Shown here piece after piece: positions 7,724 through 16,043 of a DNA stretch of 46,698 nt. The DNA is from JAUYLU01 sp038065675 (GTDB taxonomy: Bacteria > Patescibacteriota > Minisyncoccia > Phycocordibacterales > VMEP01), in NCBI GenBank assembly GCA_038065675.1, contig JBBTQM010000023.1, positions 1 through 46,698 of the forward strand. Direction: 5' to 3'. Below the pieces are notes generated by a model, which searched no databases, was not told the origin of the DNA, and saw only the letters and a list, made by a program, of their open reading frames with translations. How positions within the stretch are numbered: position 1 is the first letter of the stretch; every line of letters starts with the position of its first letter. The translations under genes and the position numbers were made by a program.

Positions 7724-8222
7724 ACCTACAACCTGCCGCGTGCTCGCGATTGACCCCGGATTTGAACGCGTGGGGATAGCTATCATTGAAAAATTTGCCG
7801 GCAAAGAAAAGCTTCTTCACTCCGAATGTTTCAAAACAAGCGCGCACAATGAATTCCCGGAAAGATTAAAATCTTTGGGCATAAAAGTCGGTAATGTAAT
7901 AAAAGAATGGAAGCCGGACGCCTTCACGACTGAAAAACTTTTTCTTTCGGTAAATCAAAAAACAGCGATGAGGGTTTCGGAAGCACGCGGGGTGATAATT
8001 TACGAAGCGTCTAAAGCGGGGCTCCCGGTGCGTGAGTTCACTCCGCTTGAAATAAAAATGGCAATAACCGGATACGGCAAAGCGACCAAAAACCAGGTTT
8101 CCATAATGGTGCGCAAGTTGATTTCTTTTCCCGATAAAAAGGCCCTTGATGACGAGCTGGACGCCGTCGCGGCTGGTCTCACTTTTTTCGCTTACCAAAA
8201 TTATCCACATAAAAGCCGTTAA
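7713..8222 (+). CDS. ruvC: Holliday junction resolvase RuvC
   Basis: 169 aa, normal length, beginning at the ATG inside the yebC end (7713), which gives MRIKPTTCRVLAIDPGFERVG. The acidic catalytic set is present: Asp in LAIDPG, Glu in TTEKLF and the Asp pair in DDELDAVAAG. The family cuts Holliday junctions symmetrically in partnership with RuvAB. The longer open frame reaching back to 7539 is an overlap with yebC and is not used. A perfect DnaA-box sequence TTATCCACA (8201-8209) lies in its last codons, probably by chance. Confidence 0.93.
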   Translation: MRIKPTTCRVLAIDPGFERVGIAIIEKFAGKEKLLHSECFKTSAHNEFPERLKSLGIKVGNVIKEWKPDAFTTEKLFLSVNQKTAMRVSEARGVIIYEASKAGLPVREFTPLEIKMAITGYGKATKNQVSIMVRKLISFPDKKALDDELDAVAAGLTFFAYQNYPHKSR

Positions 8223-8293
8223 CTCTATTGCCAGAATATTTATCTTTTGGTAAAACTAGAAATCATAAAAGGTTTAATTAAAAATTAAAAAAT

Positions 8294-8434
8294 ATGGACG
8301 ACGACAGAGAAAAAGATTTCGACCCGGAAGCGGGAAGTTCGGACTTCGCCCTTGATGCTTTTGATGATGATGGTGTAATCGGGATAGACGACTCCACCCC
8401 GGGCGAAACGGAAGAAGAGAGTGAGTGGTCTTAG
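8294..8434 (+). CDS. Very acidic small protein, 46 aa
   Basis: An ATG frame of 46 codons (MDDDREKDFDPEAGSSDFAL and onward, ending TPGETEEESEWS) ends at TAG 8432-8434, just before a strong terminator. About one third of residues are Asp or Glu with only two basic residues. It has no hydrophobic segment and is probably intrinsically disordered. The terminator immediately after its stop and codon choice like its neighbours support a real gene. Function unknown; DNA-mimic or chaperone-like roles are guesses only. Confidence 0.6.
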   Translation: MDDDREKDFDPEAGSSDFALDAFDDDGVIGIDDSTPGETEEESEWS

Positions 8435-8438
8435 TTAA

Positions 8439-8469
8439 AAATAAATCCCCTTTCAACGGGGATTTATTT
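8439..8469. terminator. Bidirectional terminator between small acidic gene and tyrS
   Basis: AAATAAATCCCC pairs with GGGGATTTATTT (12 bp, 7-nt loop). T tracts follow on both strands. It overlaps the last codons of tyrS on the minus strand. Confidence 0.88.
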
Positions 8470-9660
8470 TTTAGTAATTATTTTTACAAACCGGCGCTTG
8501 CCTATCCTAAGCGCCATTGGCCCATCGACAACCGGACGCTCTTTGGTGATTTTTTCTCCTTTTGTCATATTCTCAATCGCCCCCGCCTCCCTCAATCTGT
8601 TAAATTCCGACCTCGAAGAAACGGCGCCGGCATTAAGAAGAGCGTCGCCAAGCGGCGTCCCGATGTCCACGATTATTTCTTCCGCCTTCTTTGGTATTTC
8701 TTTTTTTTGAAAAGTTTTGGTGAAATTTTTATTAGCGCGCGATGCTTTTTTCTCCCCGTGATAAAGGGCGACGATTTTCCCGGCAAGCCTCATTTTCAAA
8801 TCTCTGGGGTTCGTCCCGGAAGAAATTTCTTTTTTAAACGAATTGACTTCCTCCTCCCCCGCCCTGGCGCAAAGGTTTAAATATTTCGGGATTAATTCGT
8901 CACGGATAGACATTACCTTACCAAACATATCTTCCGGAGAATCGGAAACATTTATAACATTCCCCCACGAAGAAGACATTTTGCGTCCGTCTGTTCCTTC
9001 AAGCATTTGGCAAACCACGATATCTTGTTCTTTTTTCCCATAATGTTTTTGTATCAAGCGCCCGGCTTTCAAGTTAAAAAGTTGGTCAAACCCCCCGACC
9101 TCAACGTCGGCACTGACTTTAACGGAGTCATACCCCTGCATCAAGGGATATAAAAATTCGCGAAGCGATATTTCCTCCCCGCGCTCCATGCGCTCGGCAA
9201 AATTTCTGCGGTGAGACATTTGCTGGACAGAAAAACATTCAGCAAGCTCGGCAATTTCGGCAAACTTAAGTCTTGAAAGCCACCGCGAGTTGAAGTGAAA
9301 CTCCGCTTTCTTCAGGTCAATTATTTTGCCGACTTGCGCGCGATATGTCTTTATGTTCTTTTTTATTTCTTCAAGAGAAAGTGTTGGGCGTTTTTCCAAC
9401 TTGTCAGACGGGTCGCCGATGCGGGCAGTAAAATCACCGACAATAAAAACAACGGTATGCCCCAAATCTTGAAATTCCCTGAGCTTCCACAGCACAATGG
9501 CGCGTCCGAGGTGGATATTGGGCGAGGTCGGGTCTATCCCAAGCTTCACGCGGAGAAGGTCCCCGCTTTCTATTTTTTTCTCAAGCGACTCGCGAACAAA
9601 AATCTCCTCAACACCCCAAGATAACGCTCTTTCCTTTCTTTCTTTGTCGGGATAAACCAT
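8464..9660 (-). CDS. tyrS: Tyrosyl-tRNA synthetase
   Basis: 398 aa. The class I signature appears as PTSPNIHLGRA (HIGH equivalent) and GRKMSSSWGN (KMSKS equivalent); the tyrosine-pocket region reads VGGFDQLFNL. The C-terminal S4-like RNA-binding domain is complete (LLNAGAVSSRSEFNRLREAG and on). It charges tRNA-Tyr in the cytoplasm. The length and the TSPN-HLGRA form fit the shorter-insert bacterial TyrRS type. An extended -10 box TGATAAAGT (9675-9667, minus) lies 6 nt from the ATG, so the mRNA appears leaderless. It is divergent from the penicillin-binding protein gene. Confidence 0.93.
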   Translation of the reverse strand: MVYPDKERKERALSWGVEEIFVRESLEKKIESGDLLRVKLGIDPTSPNIHLGRAIVLWKLREFQDLGHTVVFIVGDFTARIGDPSDKLEKRPTLSLEEIKKNIKTYRAQVGKIIDLKKAEFHFNSRWLSRLKFAEIAELAECFSVQQMSHRRNFAERMERGEEISLREFLYPLMQGYDSVKVSADVEVGGFDQLFNLKAGRLIQKHYGKKEQDIVVCQMLEGTDGRKMSSSWGNVINVSDSPEDMFGKVMSIRDELIPKYLNLCARAGEEEVNSFKKEISSGTNPRDLKMRLAGKIVALYHGEKKASRANKNFTKTFQKKEIPKKAEEIIVDIGTPLGDALLNAGAVSSRSEFNRLREAGAIENMTKGEKITKERPVVDGPMALRIGKRRFVKIITKK

Positions 9661-9721
9661 AGAAACACTTTATCATAAAAGACGCCCATGGGAGCTCTTT
9701 GGCGTGTTATTATGGCGCCAT

Positions 9722-12244
9722 ATGCAGAGAGGAACATTTGGGCGCCCCGGAAAACACAAAAATACCATAGTTTTTGCCGCGAGCGTATGTCTTTTGGCGG
9801 GAGGCCTTGTTTTCTTATGGACAGGGTCCTTGAGGGTACCGGATTTGGGGTCTTTTGAGGGGCGTAGGGTTCTTAATTCGACAAAAATATATGATAGAAC
9901 CGGAAAAATTCTGCTTTATGACGTTCACAACAACATAAAAAGAACGGTAATCCCCCTCGAAGAAATGGGGTCCTCGGTGCAAAAAGCGACGGTTGCCATA
10001 GAAGACAGGGATTTTTACAAACATGGCGGCGTCCGCCTCACCTCAATAATCCGCGCCGTTATTGTAAATATTTTTAAGGGAAGTTTTTCACAGGGGGGTT
10101 CAACAATAACCCAGCAGGTTATTAAAAACGCCCTTCTTACGCAAGATAAAAAAGTTTCAAGAAAAATAAAAGAGTGGGTTCTTGCGGTAAAGCTTGAGCG
10201 CACAATGAGCAAGGACGATATTTTAGCCCTTTATTTAAACGAGGCTCCTTATGGCGGCAATATTTATGGCGTAAGCGAAGCCGCGCAGTTTTATTTTGGC
10301 AAAACCCCGAAAGAGCTTTCCGTCTCTGAGGCGGCGTATCTGGCCGCCTTGCCGAAAGCCCCAACATATTATTCGCCCTATGGAGAAAACCGGAAAGATC
10401 TTGATGCGCGGAAAAATCTTGTCCTTGAAAAAATGAAAGAGCTCGGTTTTATTACCGACAATGAATATAACAAATCAGTGAGGGAGGCTGTTGATTTCAT
10501 CCCCCGTGCAAGCGACAACTCTAAGGCCCTTCATTTTGTAATGTTTGTGAGAAAATATTTGGAAGAAAAATATGGGCGGGAGGCGGTTGAAAACGGCCTT
10601 AAGGTAACAACGACTCTTGATTATGATTTGCAAAAAATAGCAGAAGAAAAGGTCAAAAAATACGCCGAAGAAAACCAAACAAAATTTAACGCCAGCAACG
10701 CAAGCCTGGTCGCCATAGACCCCAAAACCGGACAAATTTTGGTTATGGTGGGTTCGCGCGACTATTTCAATAAAGACATTGACGGGAGTTTTAATGTGTC
10801 TTTGGCGCACCGCCAACCTGGTTCTGCTTTTAAGCCGATAGTTTACGCAACGGCGTTTATGAAGGGGTACACGCCGGAAACCGTTCTTTTCGACCTCCCT
10901 ACCGAATTCCAAACCACCTGCACTCCGGATGGAAAGCCAAAACCGGGAACGGACGAAAAAGATTGTTATATGCCTGAAAACTACGATGGAAAATATCGCG
11001 GGCCAATTAATTTAAGAAACGCGCTTGCTCAATCAATAAACATACCGGCAATCAAAACCCTTTACCTCGCCGGACTGGAAGATTCTCTTAAAACCGCGAG
11101 TTCTTTGGGAATTAAAAGTTTGGGGGATAAAAATAGGTATGGGCTTACCTTGGTTCTTGGCGGCGGAGAAGTGTCTCTTTTAGATTTAACTTCGGCATAT
11201 GGAGTTTTTGCCAATAATGGGGTACGTAACCCCCATGAAAAAATACTCAAAATAGAAGATTCTAAGGGGAATATTCTCGAGGAATGGAGACAAAAAGGAG
11301 AGAGAGTTATTCCCGAGAGCGTTGTTTTCCAAATAAACGACATTTTATCCGACAATATTGCCCGTGCGCCGACATTCGGGGACCGCTCCGCCCTTTATTT
11401 TCCCGGACGTGAGGTCGCCGTAAAAACGGGGACAACGAATGATTATAGGGATGCTTGGGTTTTGGGGTATACTCCGTCGCTTGTCGCCGGTGCTTGGGTT
11501 GGGAATAACGACAACACCCCGATGGAAAAAAAGGTTGCCGGTTTTATTGTCGCCCCCCTCTGGAATGAATTTATGAACGCGGCCCTCGCCCAAATACCCA
11601 AAGAAAATTTCGAAAGAACAAAAAAGGAGAATGATTTGACACTAAAACCAGTTTTAAGGGGGGTTTGGTGGGGTGGCGAAAGTTATATTATAGATAAAAT
11701 CTCCGGGAAACTTGCGACAGCGAACACCCCGAGGGAAACGATGGGCGAATTGGTAATTTCTAACCCTCACTCAATCCTTTATTGGGTTAATAAAAAAAAT
11801 CCGCTGGGCTCCCGACCGGACAATCCGGAAGAAGACCCCCAGTTTGATTTATGGGAATATCCAATATCTAAGTGGTTACTAAGCAACAAAGGGGCAATCC
11901 CGGGGGTTACCAAAGAAATTATTCCTTCTTTATATGACGACGTGCACACGGCGGAGTCCGCGCCCAAAATAACAATCATTGAGCCGTTGCCGGGAAGAAT
12001 GTTCCGTGTTGGCGATAATGTGCGGGTTGTATTAAAAAGCGACGGGAAATACCCGTTAGCCAGGGCCGACTTCTTCCTTAATAATAATCTGATAGGGTCT
12101 TCTTTTTCCCAAAATAATTTCTCGTTTACGGTAAACGAGTCGGCCTCTATTGAGGGGGAAAACGAACTTAAGGTTGTTGCTTATGATTCTGTTTATAATA
12201 ATTCACAAGAAGCGGTGGTTTTGTTGATAACTAATTCCAATTAA
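9722..12244 (+). CDS. Class A penicillin-binding protein (transglycosylase/transpeptidase)
   Basis: 840 aa from the ATG at 9722; a GTG at 9704 is in frame but would overlap the -10 box TATTAT (9708-9713), 8 nt before the ATG. A short cytoplasmic tail and one membrane helix (residues ~15-34) precede a GT51 glycosyltransferase domain (AIEDRDFYKHGG, GGSTITQQVIKN, KLERTMSKDDILALYLN). The transpeptidase domain carries SAFK (~367), SIN (~436) and KTGTTNDYRDAW (~565). A C-terminal ~90-residue Ig-like module (KITIIEPLPGRMFRVGDNV and on) follows. The protein polymerises and crosslinks peptidoglycan outside the membrane. The last codons overlap the convergent gene at 12231 by 14 nt. Confidence 0.93.
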   Translation: MQRGTFGRPGKHKNTIVFAASVCLLAGGLVFLWTGSLRVPDLGSFEGRRVLNSTKIYDRTGKILLYDVHNNIKRTVIPLEEMGSSVQKATVAIEDRDFYKHGGVRLTSIIRAVIVNIFKGSFSQGGSTITQQVIKNALLTQDKKVSRKIKEWVLAVKLERTMSKDDILALYLNEAPYGGNIYGVSEAAQFYFGKTPKELSVSEAAYLAALPKAPTYYSPYGENRKDLDARKNLVLEKMKELGFITDNEYNKSVREAVDFIPRASDNSKALHFVMFVRKYLEEKYGREAVENGLKVTTTLDYDLQKIAEEKVKKYAEENQTKFNASNASLVAIDPKTGQILVMVGSRDYFNKDIDGSFNVSLAHRQPGSAFKPIVYATAFMKGYTPETVLFDLPTEFQTTCTPDGKPKPGTDEKDCYMPENYDGKYRGPINLRNALAQSINIPAIKTLYLAGLEDSLKTASSLGIKSLGDKNRYGLTLVLGGGEVSLLDLTSAYGVFANNGVRNPHEKILKIEDSKGNILEEWRQKGERVIPESVVFQINDILSDNIARAPTFGDRSALYFPGREVAVKTGTTNDYRDAWVLGYTPSLVAGAWVGNNDNTPMEKKVAGFIVAPLWNEFMNAALAQIPKENFERTKKENDLTLKPVLRGVWWGGESYIIDKISGKLATANTPRETMGELVISNPHSILYWVNKKNPLGSRPDNPEEDPQFDLWEYPISKWLLSNKGAIPGVTKEIIPSLYDDVHTAESAPKITIIEPLPGRMFRVGDNVRVVLKSDGKYPLARADFFLNNNLIGSSFSQNNFSFTVNESASIEGENELKVVAYDSVYNNSQEAVVLLITNSN

Positions 12245-12494
12245 TGTTTGATATATTGCGCTTTGTTTTTTTAAAAAAATAATCAACAATTTCCCTTTTT
12301 TTGATAAAAATTTCATTCTTGATTATGGATGATGTGTTTATTGAAATATTTTTTTTATTTATTTCAATTTGCTCTTTTTTAAGCATTATTCCGGTGTTTA
12401 TAAATATACTTTCAATGATTTCTTTTTTTAATAGAAGGTTGTTGTTTTTTAATTTTAAAAATTTATCAAAAAAATTTTTTATATGAGATTCCAT
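12231..12494 (-). CDS. Small DUF721/DciA-like protein next to dnaN
   Basis: 87 aa, very lysine- and asparagine-rich. The C-terminal half (ISINTSSIIKNEIFIKKREI) resembles the end of DUF721/DciA domains, where a beta strand ending in S-S/P-x-x-x-x-E-L is followed by a helix starting KKEEI. DciA is the ancestral loader of the DnaB replicative helicase, and its genes often sit near dnaA/dnaN. Here it begins 4 nt after the dnaN stop, so it is translated with dnaN, and its 3' end overlaps the convergent PBP gene by 14 nt. The assignment is by pattern only; it is shorter than typical DciA and the score against a profile is unknown. Confidence 0.5.
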   Translation of the reverse strand: MESHIKNFFDKFLKLKNNNLLLKKEIIESIFINTGIMLKKEQIEINKKNISINTSSIIKNEIFIKKREIVDYFFKKTKRNISNINWN

Positions 12495-12498
12495 GTAA

Positions 12499-13593
12499 TC
12501 ATTTGTTCATTGGCATAATTAAGTATAAAAAAGACATATCGGAAGCACTCCTTATAAGAAGCGGTTTGTTTTGTCCGTTTAAAAATAAAGATACGCTATC
12601 TTCTGATATCGACTGTAAACAGTCCGATATGTATTTATAATTAAAGCTTGCCTCAAATTCTTCCCCGTTAATTGCTCCGTTTATCGCTATTTTACTTTCC
12701 CCAAGGTCTTGGTGTTTAGTGTAAAATTCTATTGTTTTTTGGCGCGGCTTTATGGAAACAGTAAGCTCGTTAAATTTACCGGAGAAAACGGAAACTGAGC
12801 GGAGTGATGAAATAATATCTTGTTTTAATAAAACAACCTTAGTTTTGTGTTCTTTTGGAATTATTTGTTTATAATCCGGAAATACTCCGCTTATTGTCCT
12901 TGATGTAAGATATATATTTTGATGAGAAAAGGCTATTTGGTTTTTACTTAAAAAAACAGAAATATCCCCGTCTGTTTGGTCGAATATTTTTATTATTTCA
13001 ATTATATTTTTTATTGGTATGATTGTTTCATTAAAATTTTGTGGTTTTTTTAGTTTTATTTTTTTCTCAGCGAGACGGAACGAGTCAGTGGCCACAAAAA
13101 CCATATCACCGTTATTTTCATATATATAAACGCTGGCTATCTCCGGCTTCATATCGGAAAAAGAAGCACTGTAGGAAACCGCTTTTATGGCTTGAATTAT
13201 TTTTTTTGAATCAAAAGAAAATTCTTGCCCGGAAACTATGGGTATGGTCGGAAAATCGTCTTGGGGATATGTTTTAATTATTGACTTATAGGGAGGGGCT
13301 GTTATTTCAATATTCCCTTGAACAAGTTCTATTTTTATATTTTTCGATGTTAAAGATGAAATAATTGAATTTAAAATAACTCCGTTTACCAAAACAGCTC
13401 CTTCTTTTTCTATTCTAGCCGGAATCTCAATTTCTATTCCCAAATCAAGGTTGGTTGCCCTGAGTTTTAAGGTTTTACCGCTTGCTATAATTAAAATAGA
13501 ACTAAGGGATGGTAAGGTAAGATTTTTACCGGTAATTCTTTCAACCTTAGGAATTACTTCTTTCAACCTTTCCGTTATGCATTCTATTTTCAT
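12499..13593 (-). CDS. dnaN: DNA polymerase III beta subunit (sliding clamp)
   Basis: 364 aa, the usual clamp length. The N terminus MKIECITERLKEVIPKVERI, the domain II motif VSGQEFSFDSKKIIQAI and the C-terminal clamp-binding end SFLYLIMPMNK are all typical. The protein forms a ring dimer that tethers the replicative polymerase. dnaA lies upstream on the same strand with a 203-nt AT-rich gap between; recF, often next, is replaced by the small DciA-like gene. TATATA lies 5-6 nt before the ATG (minus 13604-13599), so the mRNA may be leaderless. Codons are strongly AT-biased compared with the rest of the window. Confidence 0.96.
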   Translation of the reverse strand: MKIECITERLKEVIPKVERITGKNLTLPSLSSILIIASGKTLKLRATNLDLGIEIEIPARIEKEGAVLVNGVILNSIISSLTSKNIKIELVQGNIEITAPPYKSIIKTYPQDDFPTIPIVSGQEFSFDSKKIIQAIKAVSYSASFSDMKPEIASVYIYENNGDMVFVATDSFRLAEKKIKLKKPQNFNETIIPIKNIIEIIKIFDQTDGDISVFLSKNQIAFSHQNIYLTSRTISGVFPDYKQIIPKEHKTKVVLLKQDIISSLRSVSVFSGKFNELTVSIKPRQKTIEFYTKHQDLGESKIAINGAINGEEFEASFNYKYISDCLQSISEDSVSLFLNGQNKPLLIRSASDMSFLYLIMPMNK

Positions 13594-13796
13594 TTTTTTA
13601 TATAAATACTAAATTTAAAATAAAGACTGTTTATATGTGGATATATTTAAAATACTCTTTAAAATAAAAACATTTTCAATAAATTTTACCAACACCGAAT
13701 GTTCATTACTCTTTTTAACTTGTTTAAATCTTTTTTTAAATTTTAAATTTTTCATAAAAATTATTTTATTAACATATTTATCAACAAGTTAAATAA
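13594..13796. other. AT-rich gap between dnaA and dnaN, possible part of oriC
   Basis: About 203 nt with very low GC and long A/T runs. One-mismatch DnaA boxes occur at 13636-13644 (TGTGGATAT) and 13778-13786 (TTATCAACA); no perfect box was found. This is a classical place for a duplex-unwinding region, and it also holds the dnaN promoter. The 151-nt gap on the other side of dnaA (15147-15297) contains only weaker boxes such as TGTTAATAA at 15217-15225. Confidence 0.35.
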
Positions 13797-15146
13797 TCAA
13801 AACATAGAGCGAATTTCCTCTATTTCCTGGAGAAGGGAGTTATTTATTTTAATATCCTTTTTTATTTTTTCACATGAATGAATTACTGTTGTGTGGTCCC
13901 TCCCCCCTAATTTTTCCCCTATTGATGGATAAGAGATATTAAAATCCTCTCTTAATATATACATTGCGATTTGGCGCGGCTTAACAACCTCTTTTCTTCT
14001 TGTTTTCTCATATATTACTTTTTCTTCTATATTATAAAAATCAGCGATTGTTTTTATAATATCCTTTACAGAAGCACTTCTTTTGGGTTTTATGTTGTTT
14101 TTTATAAGGGATTTGACTTCCGGTAGGGTTAAATTTCTCCCCTTAAGTTGGGCTTGGCACACAATGGAGTTTAAGACACCTTCTAATTCCCTTATGTTTC
14201 CCTGTATAATCGAGGCCAAATATTCAAAAACATCATCTTCGGGGAAAAACCCCGAAAGCGAGGCTTTTGATTTTATTATTGCAAGCCTTGACTCATATTC
14301 CGGGAGGCCTATATCAACAATCATTCCGGCGGCAAAACGCGACCTTAATCGGTCTTCAAGCTCGGGTATGTAACTGGGGTGCTTGTCGGATGAAAATATA
14401 ATTTGCTTATTATTGTCGTATAAAGCATTGAACAAATGGAATAATTCCTCCTGGGTTTTTTCTTTTCGCGAAAGAAATTGTATATCATCCATTATAAGGA
14501 CGTCATATCTCCTGTATTTTTCTTTAAACATTTGGATTTTGTTGTTTTGGAGGGAGTTAATATAATCCATTGAAAATTTTTCGGAAGTGAGGTAGTGCAG
14601 TTTTTTCTCCTGGTATTTATTTTTTATATTATTCCCTATCGCTTGTATAAGGTGGGTTTTACCCAACCCGGTTCCACCATATATAAAAAGCGGGTTATAA
14701 ATCATTCCCAACTTATCTATAACGGCCTGTGAGGCGGCATAGGCCAACTCATTGAACGAGCCGATAATAAAAGACTCAAAAGAATATTTCGGGTTTAAGT
14801 TGTCTTCTTTGTTTATGTAAAGGTCGGAAAGGGGCAGTTCTCTGGAAAAAGACAAAGAAGAAGAGAACACTGGCGATGTTTTTGTTTTCTCTATATCCCT
14901 TACGACCAAATATTCCACCCCCCGGACCTTTTCTGAAACATTGCGCAGGGCCCCCAAGATAAATTTGTGGTATTTGTTGGTCAGCCAATCTCGGACGAAT
15001 TCGTTTGGCACCCCCACAAACACAACCCCCTCCTCCGCTTTGGTGATACGGGTGTTTTTAAACCAAGTATTGAAGTTTGCTTTTGAAACACTTAATTCTA
15101 TTTCGGTTAATGCGCTATCCCAGAGCTCTTTTGTGTCCGTAATCAT
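13797..15146 (-). CDS. dnaA: Chromosomal replication initiator DnaA
   Basis: 449 aa. Domain I (ELWDSALTEIELSVSKANFNTWF) is followed by a short linker, then the AAA+ domain with FIYGGTGLGKTHLIQAIGN (Walker A), RYDVLIMDDIQFL (Walker B) and a sensor II arginine region (GNIRELEGVLNSI). The C-terminal DNA-binding domain has the DnaA signature GGRDHTTVIHSCEKI. The protein binds DnaA boxes and melts the origin. TATAAT on the minus strand (about 15175-15170) lies ~24 nt before the ATG, leaving a short leader with no Shine-Dalgarno motif. It is divergent from the ribosomal rpmH gene, as in many bacteria. Confidence 0.98.
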   Translation of the reverse strand: MITDTKELWDSALTEIELSVSKANFNTWFKNTRITKAEEGVVFVGVPNEFVRDWLTNKYHKFILGALRNVSEKVRGVEYLVVRDIEKTKTSPVFSSSLSFSRELPLSDLYINKEDNLNPKYSFESFIIGSFNELAYAASQAVIDKLGMIYNPLFIYGGTGLGKTHLIQAIGNNIKNKYQEKKLHYLTSEKFSMDYINSLQNNKIQMFKEKYRRYDVLIMDDIQFLSRKEKTQEELFHLFNALYDNNKQIIFSSDKHPSYIPELEDRLRSRFAAGMIVDIGLPEYESRLAIIKSKASLSGFFPEDDVFEYLASIIQGNIRELEGVLNSIVCQAQLKGRNLTLPEVKSLIKNNIKPKRSASVKDIIKTIADFYNIEEKVIYEKTRRKEVVKPRQIAMYILREDFNISYPSIGEKLGGRDHTTVIHSCEKIKKDIKINNSLLQEIEEIRSMF

Positions 15147-15297
15147 AATAGTGTTCAGGTGGTGTTATTATATGTTTTTATGAGATATGGACAAAATTTA
15201 GTTTTTGTTTACAACGTGTTAATAAGTTGTTAACATGTTATACCGATTAACATAAAAATCAATTGATTTTTTAGATTTTTCGTTATAGAATTTTTTT

Positions 15298-15432
15298 ATG
15301 TCAAGAACATATAACCCCAAAAAGAAGAAAAGAGCTAAAACACATGGATTTTTGGTCCGCATGCGCTCCAAGGGAGGGAAAAGGGCAATTTCCAGGCGCA
15401 GAAAAAAGGGAAGAAAAAAACTTTCCCCATAA
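15298..15432 (+). CDS. rpmH: 50S ribosomal protein bL34
   Basis: 44 aa, almost all basic: starts MSRTYNPKKKKRAKTHGFLV, then RMRSKGGKRAISRRRKKGRKKLSP. This is the bL34 pattern (TYQPKRRKRARTHGFLVRMRT..G..VL..RR.KGR..LS). It is a small protein of the large ribosomal subunit near the tunnel exit. TATAGA (15284-15289) lies 8 nt before the ATG, so it is probably leaderless. It begins the conserved rpmH-rnpA-yidD-yidC block divergent from dnaA. Confidence 0.96.
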   Translation: MSRTYNPKKKKRAKTHGFLVRMRSKGGKRAISRRRKKGRKKLSP

Positions 15433-15437
15433 AACTA

Positions 15438-15764
15438 ATGCTTCCAAGGGCCAGCCGCGTTTCGAAGAGTCTTTTTTTGGAATTTTTAAAAAAAGGAAGG
15501 GTTTTTAACTCCCCCCACGTATCATGCCGTGTCGTGATGACACCGGGGGAACAAAGATTTTCGGTCGTTGTTCTTAAGGGTGTGGCAAAAGCCGCCGTGG
15601 ACAGAAATAAAATCAGGAGGCGCGGGTATGGCTTGATAAAGAAAAATATTTATTTAATACCGAAAGACAACTCAGTTATTTTTTTTATAAATAAAAAAAT
15701 CGGGATTAAGGAGCTTGAGAAGGGGTTTTTAATTCTCATCTCAAAACTCAAAACCAAAACTTAA
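15438..15764 (+). CDS. rnpA: Ribonuclease P protein component
   Basis: 108 aa. The RNR-type motif appears as VDRNKIRRRGYGLIKK (residues ~54-69) after a beta strand FSVVVLKGVAKAA, matching the RnpA fold. It is the basic protein subunit that helps the RNase P RNA remove tRNA 5' leaders. It starts 5 nt after the rpmH stop and is co-transcribed with it. The RNase P RNA gene is not in the window. Confidence 0.9.
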   Translation: MLPRASRVSKSLFLEFLKKGRVFNSPHVSCRVVMTPGEQRFSVVVLKGVAKAAVDRNKIRRRGYGLIKKNIYLIPKDNSVIFFINKKIGIKELEKGFLILISKLKTKT

Positions 15765-15776
15765 AAGGAATATCCA

Positions 15777-16016
15777 ATGTCTCGCTTTATAATTTTAACC
15801 ATTGCCGCGTATCAAAAATTTTTTTCTCCCGAAACGGGAATATTGACCATTTCAATTTTTGGAGAGCAAAAAATATGCCCGTTTTATCCATCCTGTTCTG
15901 AATATATGAAACAGTCGGTTTTATCTCATGGCGCGGCGAAAGGAATTTTTTTTGGGATAAAGCGGCTGGCGCGATGCCACCCGTTTCAAGCGCCGCGCAT
16001 TGATCATATTAAATAA
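15777..16016 (+). CDS. yidD: Membrane protein insertion efficiency factor YidD
   Basis: 79 aa with the complete YidD signature: AYQKFFSP, then CPFYPSCSEYMKQSV, KGIFFGIKRLARCHPF and a final D. The family is a small membrane-associated protein that aids YidC-dependent insertion. It lies 12 nt after rnpA and 27 nt before yidC in the conserved order. Confidence 0.95.
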   Translation: MSRFIILTIAAYQKFFSPETGILTISIFGEQKICPFYPSCSEYMKQSVLSHGAAKGIFFGIKRLARCHPFQAPRIDHIK

Positions 16017-16043
16017 AAATCCCCAAGAGATTATAATATCCCA

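Noticed and set aside
8201..8209. Perfect DnaA box TTATCCACA at the end of ruvC
   Set aside because: A single 9-mer within a coding sequence, with no partner boxes or AT-rich region; expected by chance or minor titration.
12301..12486. 61-aa hydrophobic plus-strand frame after the PBP gene
   Set aside because: Antisense of the AT-rich DciA-like gene; phenylalanine/isoleucine richness comes from complementary lysine/asparagine codons.
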